DNA of 64,000 nucleotides, from the NCBI RefSeq assembly GCF_000321225.1, contig NW_004452157.1, forward strand, positions 52,771 through 116,770, in the 5' to 3' direction. The stretch's first letter is position 1. Every line of letters starts with the position of its first letter. Positions 45,787-57,379 of the stretch are shown here, in pieces. A program made the translations under genes and the position numbers. The notes beneath the pieces were generated by a model. It saw only the letters and a program-made list of their open reading frames with translations, was not told the origin of the DNA and ran no database searches. The DNA is from Odobenus rosmarus divergens (Eukaryota > Chordata > Mammalia > Carnivora > Odobenidae).

Positions 45787-45990
45787 CCAGGGGAACCAGG
45801 GTGACTCATTAAGTGTCCCACTCTTGGTTTTGGCTCAGGTCGTGACCTCGGGGTGGTGAGATGAAGCCCCGCATCAGCTCCATGTTCAGTGGGGAGTCAG
45901 CTTGAGATTCTGTCTCTAGCTCTCCCTTCCCTCTACCACTCCCTCTGCTCTCTCTCTCTCAAATAAATAAATAAATCTGAAAAAAAAAGA
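45787..45990 (+). mobile_element. SINEC, diverged
   Basis: A decayed head 'aggggaaccagggtgactca', then 'tggctcaggtcgtgacctcg', the variant 'gcttgagattctgtctctag', and 'caaataaataaataaatc' before the A tail. Confidence 0.88.
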
Positions 45991-45994
45991 ATAA

Positions 45995-46775
45995 ACACAT
46001 CAAAAAACAACACAAAAAAGCCTCAGAACTCTCACCTTGTTTGAGAGATTGAAGTTTCATAAGGAGACTAGAGATGAATAGGCATGCGGAAAGAAGTAGC
46101 AGTACTAACATCACAACAATTTAGGATGGATTACTCTGGACAGCAAGTCTCCATCATGGAAATGATTCTCTGTTAAAGTTTCTGTTGAATATGGCCTGGC
46201 CACTACACAGTCTGATTTATTTTCATGAACTGCATTCTGAAGCATTTCAATATTTAGTCAATTTCAGGGAGGAGGCAGTAAGTCGAAACCCATGTTGAAA
46301 ATCAGCTGTCATGTTGTTGCCCGGGGATGCTATGATCCCACAACACAATGTGATGGGATATTAATGTAATCAGGGCACAGGGAGACTAGGAACTTATGAA
46401 TAGGAATTGCAATCAGTCCTGCTAACACAGATAACAAGAGATAAATGCACCTCTTTTTGCCATTAAAGCCTACTTTCAATTATGGTGGGAATCTGTGTTT
46501 AAAATAAAAGGACTCTAGCAGTTGAGGGTTAGAAGGAAAAAACTCTTGAGTAATTGCTGTGGCTTGTGGTCATGAAGCTGTGGGTGGAGCAATGGGATCC
46601 ATTTATACCACAGAAGCCTGGTGTCCCTGACTTTGAACAGATACCAGCATGTCTCAGCTTTGAGACACAGTTCTTGACAAGCTTGGCAGCAAAGAGTATC
46701 CTCTCTTGATGTCAGTATCCAAATAGCCAGAAGTTAGTGTTGCAAAACTAAAATCTTACAAAACAAAGATTTATG
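45995..46775. other. Unassigned non-coding stretch
   Basis: No coding signal or recognised element. Confidence 0.5.
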
Positions 46776-46779
46776 AGAG

Positions 46780-47650
46780 AATAAATTGGAATAGCTCTTT
46801 TGGAGAGTTCTCCAGCAATCCCTAGTATAATTGAGAATGTGTATTTTATATGACCCTGCAATTTCACCCCAGGTATGTACCCTATAAAAATCTACTCATA
46901 TGTGCACACAGAGACCTAGATAGAAATGTTCATAACAGCTTTGTGTGTAATACTGAAAAATTGGAAAATAGCTCAAATTCTATTCATGTGGGAAGGATAA
47001 ATAAATTATGGTATACTCAATTATGGTATACAATCACATAAACATATATACTCATATAATGAAATACAATTCAGTATTGAAAATAATTGAACTAGAATAA
47101 TTTATATCAACATGAACTTACCTCATTATATTCTTGATTATAATGCAATTTGCATATGAATACAGAAGAATATAATAATCTAAAGTTTACCAACACAGAA
47201 AAAAATTATATTGGAAAATACTTAGGGATCCATACAGAGTAATGGTAAAGAGATGTGTGAAAATAATGAACACTGAGTTTAATATAGTGGTCATCTCTGA
47301 GGAGTGAGGGGAGTGTGAATAGCAAGGAGTCACAGGACAGGAATTCAATATGTAGTGGCTTTGTAGTGGCTTCCCTGTTATTCCTTATATTAGCCAATAT
47401 ACTTCTTTTAAAAAAGATTTTATTTATTTGAGAGAGAGAGAATGAGCAGGGGGAGGGGCAGAGGGAGAGGGAGAAGCAGACTCCCTGCTGAGCAGGGAAC
47501 CCAACCTGAGGCTTGATCCCAGGACCCCGAGATCATGACCTGAGCTGAAGTCAGACACTTAACTGACTGAGCCACCCAGGTGCCTCTAGCCATTATACTT
47601 TCTAAATGGCTAAAATGATTTATAAGACAACTTTTAAAAATTAGTCTGAA
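46780..47650 (+). mobile_element. Old L1 3' region, split by a SINE
   Basis: 'gaccctgcaatttcacccca', 'ggaaggataaataaattatg' and later 'gtggtcatctctgaggag' are old L1 landmarks. A SINE interrupts it at 47405-47586. A 15-bp tandem ('attatggtatac' units near 46996-47028) lies inside. Confidence 0.7.
47405..47586 (-). mobile_element. SINEC with TSD
   Basis: Minus-strand element ending 'gagccacccaggtgcct'. 'tagccaatatactt' (47391-47404) and 'tagccattatactt' (47587-47600) form the TSD. Confidence 0.93.
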
Positions 47651-47689
47651 AGTACAGTTAGGATTTATTCACTCATTTATGTGTCAATT

Positions 47690-47860
47690 TATTTTTCATC
47701 CAATTAATATGTACTGACCTTCTGCTTTATGTAGGTGCTCTTCTAGGAGCTGTGAGAGAAGCAAGAGAAGTAAAAGGCATAAGCCGTTCCCCTAAAGGGC
47801 TGATAGTCCAGTTGGGAAGACAAGACACAGGAAAATTTAGGCAATACTATGATAAAGAAG
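47690..47860 (+). repeat. L2 fossil
   Basis: 'gtactgaccttctgctttat', 'gctcttctaggagctgtgag' and 'gggctgatagtccagttggg' follow L2 order. Confidence 0.65.
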
Positions 47861-48069
47861 AAATCTAAAAGAAACACACAGCTTGAAGCAATGGTACAGA
47901 CAAAGCCTTATTCCCAGGAATGTGGTGAAAGGTATGGGATATCATGGGCATGAAACAAAAACAATTCATGGGGATATAAATCCACTCATTGGATTCCTGG
48001 TTCTTTTTGCCAGGATGCAGTAGAATCTATTAACTTGGCAAGTACTCCCACTCAGGCCTGCTTTCTTTC

Positions 48070-48284
48070 TTTCTTTCTTTTTTTTTTTTTTTAAGATTTT
48101 ATTTATTTATTTGACAGAGAGAGACACAGCAAGAGAGGAAACACATGCAGGGGGAGTTGGAGAGGGAGAAGAGCAGGCTTCCTGCTGAACAGGGAGCCCA
48201 ATGCGGGGCTTGATCCCAGGACCCTGGGATCATGACCTGAGCCGAAGGCAGATGCTTAACGACTGAGCCACCCAGGTGCTCCTG
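48070..48284 (-). mobile_element. SINEC with TSD
   Basis: Minus-strand element with a long T-run. 'ggcctgctttctttc' (48055-48069) and 'ggcctgctttgtttc' (48285-48299) form the TSD. A local TTTC expansion sits at the tail. Confidence 0.93.
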
Positions 48285-48309
48285 GGCCTGCTTTGTTTCA
48301 AACACTTCT

Positions 48310-50100
48310 TAAACTTACTGAAACTCTGCACAAATGGTGACTTTCCTTCTATGTTGTGTGTGCTTTATCAGTGTAAGTGTAATAGCTCTCCTCATGAGGT
48401 GTGACAATGCAGGGCTACATCTACTAATCATTCTGATGCCTTGTGTCAATAGAACTCTTTATGACACCCAAAGAATATATAAGAACATGTCGAGTTGGAC
48501 CAGAACTGCTTTACCTCTCTCATAAGAGAGCCAAAAGATGTAATACAGGAAAACTCAGTTGTCCAGTTGACAACCATTTGGGACTGAGTGAGGGATATTA
48601 TGGAAAATTCTAGATCATCTAGCTGGTCCTTATCAGCTGTGATACTTCCTGTATTAACTTCTAAAAGTAAGGGATCCTTAAGTCCGTGGATGCCTCCAGA
48701 CCCCCTTTTACCCTGTATTTCTTTAGTTACTGCAGTAGATGGTCTTGAAGATAACAAGCTCCATAAAATTATTTTCATTGATGGCTTATTTTCATCTATC
48801 CTGGAACTCTTTTGAGATATGAAGTGGACCTCAAATACCTAGTATTTTGTAATCAGTGAACCAAATTAAGTTTGCTTCATCTGCACTTTCCATGCTTTTT
48901 ATAGCCTTTAAACTTAGCTCTTCAGTTCATTTTTCCTTTTCTAGAATGAGAAGCTATTCACTTTCTTCCAAATTTTCCATATATTGTCTTATGTTTCAAA
49001 TTTTGTAATATTCTTGAAAGGTAAATAGGACAAATTCTATTGATTCTTGTGTGTGCACGTGACTTTATATGGGAATCTTAGGGGATTGATTAGGTTATAT
49101 GTTATGCCACCTCGGTTTTATCCTGTGATAGATTATGGCAGAGAGATTGGGGGAAAAAATAAAAATCAGGATTTGTGAATTCTGAGTCATAAATTTAGGA
49201 AGTCTTACACTGCATCTTCATCATATTTCTTCTAGTCCATGTAAATATCTGGCTGTCAGGAAGTCATTGAATATTTAAGCTATAGAGACATCATGGAGAG
49301 TATCATGTTTGAGGTTTCCCAAAGTGAGTCCAGGGGTTGTTACTGCTGAGGTACCATTATACATGGCTTTCACTCAGAAATAAAGGATCCCATGGTCAGT
49401 TGTTTCCGGGATAAATCAGGTGAATTAAAGTTAGTCAGGCTTCTGTCCTGTAGGACTTTTTGGAGCCTCTAGGATGGTAATGTGATGGCATGTCTCTGAG
49501 AGGGATTGGAGTTTGCATCATTTTCTGAACCTTGTTGTTCATAGTTTGTTGTTGTTCATATGCTACTTCTTATGAAAAACATTTGGGGAAACAAAGATCT
49601 AACCCAACTTTATTATTTCACCCAAGCAAAAATTAAGGTGTAGAGATGTTAAAGTGATTACTAACATCCTGCAACAGGTCAATGCTGAAACTGAGCAAGG
49701 AGAGAGGAAGAGAGGGCTCACTGAAAAATATTTTCCTGAACAGGTATGGTTAGCATGCCGCAGATTTTTAGTGTGTGTAATGCTACTGACTGAAATGGAC
49801 TTGTCTTTTAACTAAAGAGGAAGTGATATGTCGGTTGTGATATTATTGAGTTGTATTACCAAACATATCTGTTATCATTACATGCATACCAGAAATAGTT
49901 TATAGCAGAAACAATACTCCTACATTACTTATTATAGCATCCAGGATAATAAGGATAGGCAGCTTAACATTACTAACATAAACAACACACATATAAATAC
50001 CTTAGTGATGTACACACAATTACTAATTTGTATTTTCATAGATTAATAGTTGATTAAATGAGAATGGACCTTCAAGATTGTTAAATTTAATGCTTTCAGG
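48310..50100. other. Unassigned; weak retroelement-like ORF
   Basis: A 110-codon minus-strand ORF (48446-48778) contains 'GLKDPLLLEVNTGS' and might be a decayed retroviral relic, but I see no diagnostic motif. The rest is featureless. Confidence 0.25.
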
Positions 50101-50107
50101 GTTTTTT

Positions 50108-50263
50108 TATTTTTTTAAAAAAGATTTATTTATTTATTTGAGAAAGAGAGAGAGAGAGCATGAGTGGGGGGGCAGAGGGAGAGAAACTCTCAAGCAGACT
50201 CCGTGCTGAGCACAGAGCCTCATGCCGGGCTCAATTTGATGACCCTGAGATCATGACCTACTT
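50108..50263 (-). mobile_element. SINEC, head-truncated
   Basis: Starts with the reversed tail 'aaaaaagatttatttattta' and stops at 'gagatcatgaccta' without the tRNA head. Confidence 0.88.
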
Positions 50264-50274
50264 GTAACACTTTT

Positions 50275-50395
50275 GGTTTTTAATTGAGGAAACTGAAGCT
50301 CAAATGGATTGAATAATTGAAGTCACACAACTTGTGAAAGATCTAGGATGAGAATGTGGTTCTCCCTGTTCTTACTCTGTGGTATTTCCAATTTT
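50275..50395 (-). repeat. MIR fossil
   Basis: 'attgaggaaactgaagctca' and 'gaagtcacacaacttgtgaa' are reverse-MIR landmarks. Confidence 0.75.
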
Positions 50396-50399
50396 GTGT

Positions 50400-52325
50400 A
50401 AGTGTTGTTGTAATGCCAAATTATTAGAGATAGCTTATGCACTACTACATTTTATTCTCATTCAGTTTTTCATTTGTTTTTGCTGGTTAAAGTATGATTC
50501 TGAAATAAATAATTTGTCATTCATGGGTGACTAGATCTCTTTTTCACTGAAGGCAGAGAATGAAGACTGTTACTTATCCCACAGGCAGTGTTGAGGGTCG
50601 AGAAGTAACTATTTGTCAAAAGCAGGATTTATTAATTATGACTCCTCTTGTTTAGAGATATTTCATGTCCATTTATTTTCAAGGAGGAGGGATAGCTCTT
50701 CCTTCTCATATATACATGCCATCTGTGCTACAAAGCATAAATAAGAGCAGTAAGTAAATATAAAGGCTGTCTAGCTCAGAACAAAATAGCAACAGCCCTT
50801 TGTAATGCACAGTCGAGACAAACACTAGTACGCATTTGTTATTCTTTTTTTGACTGAGAAGAAAGGAAGATATGAGTTTGCTTTTCCCCAGGCGTGAACC
50901 TGTATCTCCAAGCATGCTTGGCATCATCAAGAATGCTTTGCAATCACATCCTCGCTCTCACTGGAAGAAGGTCCTTTATCCTTTCATTGGGACCTCTTAG
51001 GTCTGAGCACTACTGCTGATGTCTGAATTGCTCTGGTGTGCCTGACTTTCTGGAAAGAAAGAACCCCCCCAACCCAGTCATAGAAATGCCTGCTCTGTGT
51101 ATATTACATCCAAGTTCTTCTCCATGTGAAGAACTCCTCAGGGGCCAGCATTCCTGTCTTGTTCCAGTCTAGATGTTTTCTCTCAAAGATATCTGACTGC
51201 CTGTCTCTAAAAGCAGGTCATTTTACCCAGCAGGCAGTAATCATGAGGTTGGCTCCATTGTCTCTGATTGTGGCCCCAGTTTGCCTATAGTGTTCTGTGT
51301 TGACTGAGCAGAGCTTGTTTTTCTCAGGCACTGATCCCCAGGCTTTAAGTCCTCCTACCTAGATCACCAGGATTAGCCTGCACCTTCCTCATCTTGTTTC
51401 TCTAGAGCCAGGTCCTTTCCTATCTGCTATTTTTGCCATAGACACTTTGCCAAAGGCCCGGTACTTGCTAACTCCTTCAACTCTGTGCCTTCACATACTT
51501 GGCCAACCTTATCCTATTATGCCTAATATCCCAAAGGAGCTTTCCAAGTGGAAGCCTGGAAGATTTCAGTTGATTAGGGGAATATTCTAGAACATATACA
51601 CTCACTTGTCAAAGGTGATCCTTTCCCTGGAGGTGCTGGCTCTTGGTACTTCTAACACTATTCTCAAGTGTAGATTTTGTCAATATTGCACCACAGAGAT
51701 GGATGCTTCTTCTATCCTAAAAAAGTGAGAATAACATTTTATGTGATCTGGGACAAGATTAATGTCAGAGGTAGCAATGATATTAGAATATCTAGAGTAC
51801 CTGGCAACTCAGGTCCAAACTGTTACAACAACTATCCATCTCCATAGATGAATATGAGTCCTTCATCAGAATCCAAGTCCATCTGGATTTCCCACTGCTT
51901 GCCTAAGAAGTTTGCCTTTGGATGAGAAACTCAATGTGGTTCCCTATACATTGAGATTCTGTATCTCCTTGAGATGCTCTTCATGTCTCTGTCCAAATGA
52001 GATGAACACTGTAGGATTTTAATGAAGTTGGCTGGTGAGCTTTGGGGGAAGGGGGGCAAGATTTACTCAATTATTAGAAGATAGACTAAGACATTAGGCT
52101 CTCATCAGAATATTCAGCTGTTGTTCCTAAACAGCACTGCTGACTCCAGAGTTTGAATGCTTGTGATTTATAGGCACCCTCAAGAATTTAGAGATTATGG
52201 GTTTAATAATTTGGGTTATGACAAATGCCTCTATGTGTCCAAAACCAAATTGTGGTGGTACTCAATTTGCCTTTTGCCTCGAAGAAAGAAAGAATGGGTG
52301 ATATAGAATGGGAAATATGGCCTGG
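50400..52325. other. Unassigned non-coding stretch
   Basis: About 1.9 kb with no ORF above about 75 codons and no recognised repeat. The 51.0-51.6 kb part is somewhat richer in G+C and CT than its surroundings. Confidence 0.5.
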
Positions 52326-52347
52326 AAGGAACTTTACTTTTATTTTA

Positions 52348-52550
52348 TTTATTTATTTTTTTAAAAAGATTTTATTTATTTATTTGACAGAGAGAGAGTG
52401 AGAGAGGGAACACAAGCAGGGGGAGTGAGAGAGGGAGAAGCAGACTCCCGACTGAGCAGGGGGCCTGATGCAGGGCTCGATCCCAGGACTCTGGGATCAT
52501 GACCTGAGCCGAAGGCAGATGCTTAATGACTGAGCCACTCAGGTGCCCCA
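52348..52550 (-). mobile_element. SINEC with perfect 19-bp TSD
   Basis: Near-consensus minus-strand SINE. 'gaactttacttttatttta' is identical at 52329-52347 and 52551-52569, a mark of a fairly recent insertion. Confidence 0.96.
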
Positions 52551-52569
52551 GAACTTTACTTTTATTTTA

Positions 52570-53215
52570 AAATAATTTTTATTTATAGCATATAATCATT
52601 AAGGTAATAGATATTTAGTGTCCAGTATTTGCAAACTACAGAAAGAAAAATACTCAAATAAAAATAGAAACCACCAAAATCCCACCAGAAAAGTATAAAT
52701 GCATTTTCTTATAAATCTTTCTGGTCTTCACATACGTGTATATAAAAATAGATAATGATATCTAATGACATATATAATATATAAATTTCCTAGCTAGCTA
52801 ACTGACTGGAATTTTAACAACAACAAAAAGCAGTTATTTTGGTTTCATAATTCTATGTAGACTTTTCCGCTATATGATATATTATTGGGCACTTTTTCCT
52901 ATACTTTAAATATTCATATAAATAATTTTAATAGTTGTTTACAAGTCCATAGTAAGAATGTACCACTGTTTATATAATCAGTTTATCAACATTTAGGCTC
53001 TTTGCCTAAAAAAATAGAAATAATTATTCAATGCCCATTTTGATAGAATAAACTTTGAGTATATCTATGGTTATGTCCTCAGGTTTCTAGAAGAGGGATT
53101 ACTAGGTCAAATATATACACATTTTTAAGATATTTGACACATATGAACAAACTGCTTTCAAGAAAGATTTCACCTATCCACTGCCCTATCACACTGTTAT
53201 CATTACAAAAATTTT
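52570..53215 (-). mobile_element. Old L1 3' UTR fragment (antisense)
   Basis: 'tatggttatgtcctcaggtt', 'agaagagggattactaggtc' and 'caaatatatacacattttta' are landmarks of the antisense end of an old L1 UTR. Confidence 0.65.
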
Positions 53216-54600
53216 AAAAACAACATTAATTTTGATAAATTAGGTAAATAAGTTTTAGTCTTCATATATATGTTAGATTATGAGCTTGGCATCTATTAAT
53301 TTGTGATTTGTATGTACATATATTTTGAACAAATCTTGGACGTATATCTGTTATAGTGTTCAGTTTGTCATATTGATATGTAGGAATTATTTATGTTTTG
53401 AGGCTAATATAACTGTTTCCTCTCATGCCTTTCAAAATTTCTTCCAGTTTATTGTTTATTTCCTAGTTTGCTTAAAGATGATATATATTTTTGTCTGTGT
53501 AATTATTTTAGAAATGAGAAGAAAGAGAGCTATTTTTTCTAAAATATCTATTTGCAGCTTGAAAACTCAAAGTTCACATGCTGATGTAAAATATAGCATT
53601 ACAAAATGGGTTTCCACAGAACAGCACGTTTGACATTTGATTCTTTATCTTTGCTGTGTTTCTGGACAAGAGGCATACTGAATTCACAGCCTATGTTCTC
53701 TCTGCCCAACATTTAAGGAGATTGATGTTCTTGCATGCAAACAATATATCTACAGGGAAACTGCTCATAAAGTCTCTTTAAAGATGCTTCGTGGTATAGA
53801 CTTTGGCGAAAAGAGAAAATTCCAACTATATTGTTTCAAATTCTTTGAGAAATCAGCAGTTGAGGTTTGACTGATGGACATTTCCCACATCATTTATGCC
53901 CAACATCTCTGAAGTTTACTTCTGAAAACTCTAATACACTTTCCCAGAGGAAATACATAAAGTGATTTTTCAGGTTATGAGATCTTTTTGCTTCCTGTAT
54001 CTAATGCAGACAGTAGGCAGTTTGGAAAAATGACCAAAACAACTATCAAGCATAGACCCAAGCAAAAAAAGAAAAATAAACCCATAAAATTAAAACAAAC
54101 AAATGAAAAGGTATTTTAACTCTTAGCACACAGCTATCTTTAAATATCTTTGAAGTCCTTTTTCATGTAACCCTAGTGTATTAGGTAACATGATTCTTGC
54201 CTTTCAAAATACAAGAGTACCATCAGTTGAAGCTGACCAATCTGGGATACAAGTAGAAATTTTTTGTCCTACTACAAGCTGAAGATCAAATCCACTCTTG
54301 CATAAAACCTTCCCTCGACATCTTACAATGATATTTAAAATTATACAATGTCAGGTAAATAAAGGGTCTTATAGGTCTTCTGATTAAGTGGTCCTAACAA
54401 AGAAGATCAGGACTTAGTTGTGTACTCTTGTCCATCCCAAATGAATGCAAAATCTTTTCCTCATGAGAAATAATGGATTTTCCAGATGAATGGTCAATAC
54501 TCTGTATCTAAAGATCATGTTAACTTGCTTTTAGAAATTTCTTTAGCAAAGAGACCACATTTGACACAATATCTGTATTTGGAGTTGCTGCTGGGTTGAG
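53216..54600. other. Unassigned non-coding stretch
   Basis: An AT-rich 102-codon ORF (53325-53633) has no recognisable domain. No gene or repeat called. Confidence 0.5.
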
Positions 54601-54609
54601 TTTGTATTA

Positions 54610-55790
54610 GTTCACTGTCATTTTTTTTTTAGGTTCTAGCTGATTTTTCTAGTGGCCAGACTGGTAAATTAAATGCATACAATGGAAAGTACCACACTTT
54701 ATCATTTAGGTCTTTATCAGTGGTATTAATCTCTGCCTCCCTAATATGACAGTTTCTGTTGCTTTCATTTGTTTTTTCCTCTGTGATAGTTATCATCCCA
54801 TAGGCCAAGGAATCAGTGTGGGGGTTCTGCCAATTAGCAAGTATGTACAATCTAATTATAAATTTTGAGACTAGGCAAAAGACCTCTGGTGTATCTTTGA
54901 GCTGGACCTGGGTCACAACTCCATTTACTAACTGGCATCTTACTCTAATTGGGTGAAGCATAATGATACTGTGGGTCCCCAGATATTAATGTCAATTAGA
55001 GCCATGTATCCAGTAATTTTTGAAATGTTTGGATATTCACGTTCCCCCAATGGTATGGTTACCCAATTATATGATTGTAGTTCCCTTTGGGGAAGAATTA
55101 AGTGTATTATGACCATATATGCTTAATGTCATCATATTGCAGCTCCTTTCTTCTGGGAATGAGTCTTCTCCTTCAGTCCGTTGGTTCTGAGAACCGGCTC
55201 AAGTCTGGAAACTGGGCAAGAGATTATGACTTTGTTGAGAAAATTTCCCTCAGCCTCCTGGTTATCTGTCTTTGGAGCATATAGATTTACCTTGGCACTA
55301 CAGATACTGTGTTTCATAGAACACAGTATCCATAAAGCTGTCTGTAGGTCAAGACCACATTGGCTACTGTTCTTACCATGCTACTCGGCTCATTATAATT
55401 ATTCTCACTCTGTATTGATAGTTAAATGCCATCATCTGACCTTGCTGTTTCAGAACCTTATCATTTTCATTGCTATAAGTGAGAATAGTTCTGTAATAGT
55501 ATCTCCTACCATTAGCTCTGGCCTCCATGAGACAGCAGCTCCTGTCTCATTTCTCCCTTCACAGCTTTCAACTTCCATATGGTATCTCATTCAGGCTCAC
55601 AACCAAGTGATTATTGGACAGTTGTTGGCAAAATATAGATAAGTTTAAGCAGAGTTGAGGTTGGCACTCGAACCCAATGGAGGAGGGGTTGACATCAGTG
55701 GTGTTTACAAATGAGTGAACATAAGGAACCATGGGATCTAGCTGGATAAAAGGAGGGGGGGTGAGAGTCATGAGGTGAGGAATGAAAAGG
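54610..55790 (-). other. Possible retroelement relic, unproven
   Basis: Two antisense ORFs (54629-54961, 110 codons; 55568-55771, 67 codons) have protein-like composition and could be decayed retroviral sequence. The opposite strand also has a 153-codon ORF (55181-55642). None shows a diagnostic active site, zinc knuckle or LTR, so this is only a suspicion. Confidence 0.2.
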
Positions 55791-55794
55791 AGGC

Positions 55795-56580
55795 AGGGGT
55801 AGGTATTAAGGGTGGGGATTGTGTGTTATTGTCAGGGCTTTGGATATTATTAGATATGTAACAACAGTAGTCATTAAAGTGTTTTAAAATGTGTGTGCAA
55901 ATTCCTGAGATCTAAGAATAGAGATCAATTCATTCTTAGAGCACTTTGCCTTTGAGGAATTATTTGGCCAACAATGTAAGTGAAGGAATGGAATAGTATG
56001 GGAAGTAGTGGGAAGGTTTCTATGACCGGAATAAAGGTAACCAGGGCATGGAGGGATGAAGGAAATGAAGCAAGAGAGATAAACCTGTGGGGGCATAATG
56101 AGAAAGGCTTTAGAGGATCCTTGCACAGGGCATGCTTGGGAGCAATGGGACAAATGACTTTCCTTTGGTTACTTGTCACCACATAGTTGCCATGTGGTGA
56201 TGCAGCATAATCCCAAACTGAGGGGAATTAATGTTTAGATAGAATGGAATGACACGTGTTTTAGGATGCTAAATCATTTTAATGTTTTTAGGGTCCTGAA
56301 TCAGAAGGAGATCCATGATGTTTGGGGGGGCAGTAATGACTCCACTTTATTGCTATTCATATCAGTTGCTTTCTATGCTTGTGGCTGAGGCTCTGTGAGC
56401 TGGGCTTCTGATGAGGCTTTTACCGCAATGTAACATTTGGCAGTTTTCCAATTCTAATTCAAACTGTAGCAAATATATTAGGGAAAATGGAGGAAAGGGT
56501 GGTATCTGTGAGTTTTATATTGTTTTTATCCATGTCACATAAAGTAAAGCTCAGTACATGCATATGGAACTATTTAAAAA
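55795..56580. other. Unassigned non-coding stretch
   Basis: Overlapping antisense ORFs of 85-89 codons (55884-56182) lack motifs. No repeat family recognised. Confidence 0.45.
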
Positions 56581-56601
56581 GGATTTAATAAAAGGCATTT
56601 T

Positions 56602-56780
56602 TAAAAAGATTTATTTATTTATTTGAGGGGGGAGGGGTAAAGGGAGAGGGTGAGAGAGAATCACAACAGACTCTCTGCTGGTAGAGTCCTCAGTGAGGCT
56701 CGATCTCACAACCATGAGATCATGACCTGAGCCAAAATCAAGAGTTGGATGCTCAGCTGACTGAGCCACCCAGGAGCCCC
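56602..56780 (-). mobile_element. SINEC, older subfamily, with TSD
   Basis: Carries the 'caaaatcaagagttggatgc' variant, as does the copy at 5.6 kb. 'taataaaaggcatttt' (56586-56601) and 'taatagaaggcatttt' (56781-56796) form the TSD. Confidence 0.93.
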
Positions 56781-56984
56781 TAATAGAAGGCATTTTAAGA
56801 ATAAATCAAAATCACTATTCCATATCATTGTCTACTTTCTAAAATAGCTTTAGCCTCCCATTGTAAGCTCTGCTTTTTCTTCATAGGTTTGAATGATTGA
56901 GAGTTGGATGATGTAAGGCAGTCTTATAGATCAGTATTTACTAACAATTTGATGTGAACAGAATCTTGTATTGTTCCTAATTTT

Positions 56985-57375
56985 GGCATTACCTTCATGA
57001 GGACAGTGGTTGTGTTGGTATATTTTTGGATTCCTTACTGTATACTGTGCAGATATAGACTTAGCCCAATGACAATCCATGGGAAGACCTTACTGAGAGC
57101 CCCAGAGTCTATGCCAGGCACCATCCTTGATTTGGAAATAGATGCAGAAGACTCAGTTCTTGCACCTAATGTCTCACACATCTATTTGAACGTTTTGTAG
57201 GCAGCCTCAAATCTGCTTTTGAAAGTAGGTAAAATATAAGTGACTTTGCATATGTTATTAACATATGTGTAACTGTGGTATGACCTTTACTAAAAACCCA
57301 GCAAAGACATTGCTGGGTTCTTCTCATCTCTCCTCCTCAGGCAGTGCCTGGTCTTCAGAAGCCCTTAATAAATAT
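56985..57375 (+). repeat. Possible L2 fragments
   Basis: 'cttcatgaggacagtggttg' and, further on, 'ccttaataaatatgtgtc' are similar to L2 3' ends. Boundaries are uncertain. Confidence 0.35.
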
Positions 57376-57379
57376 GTGT

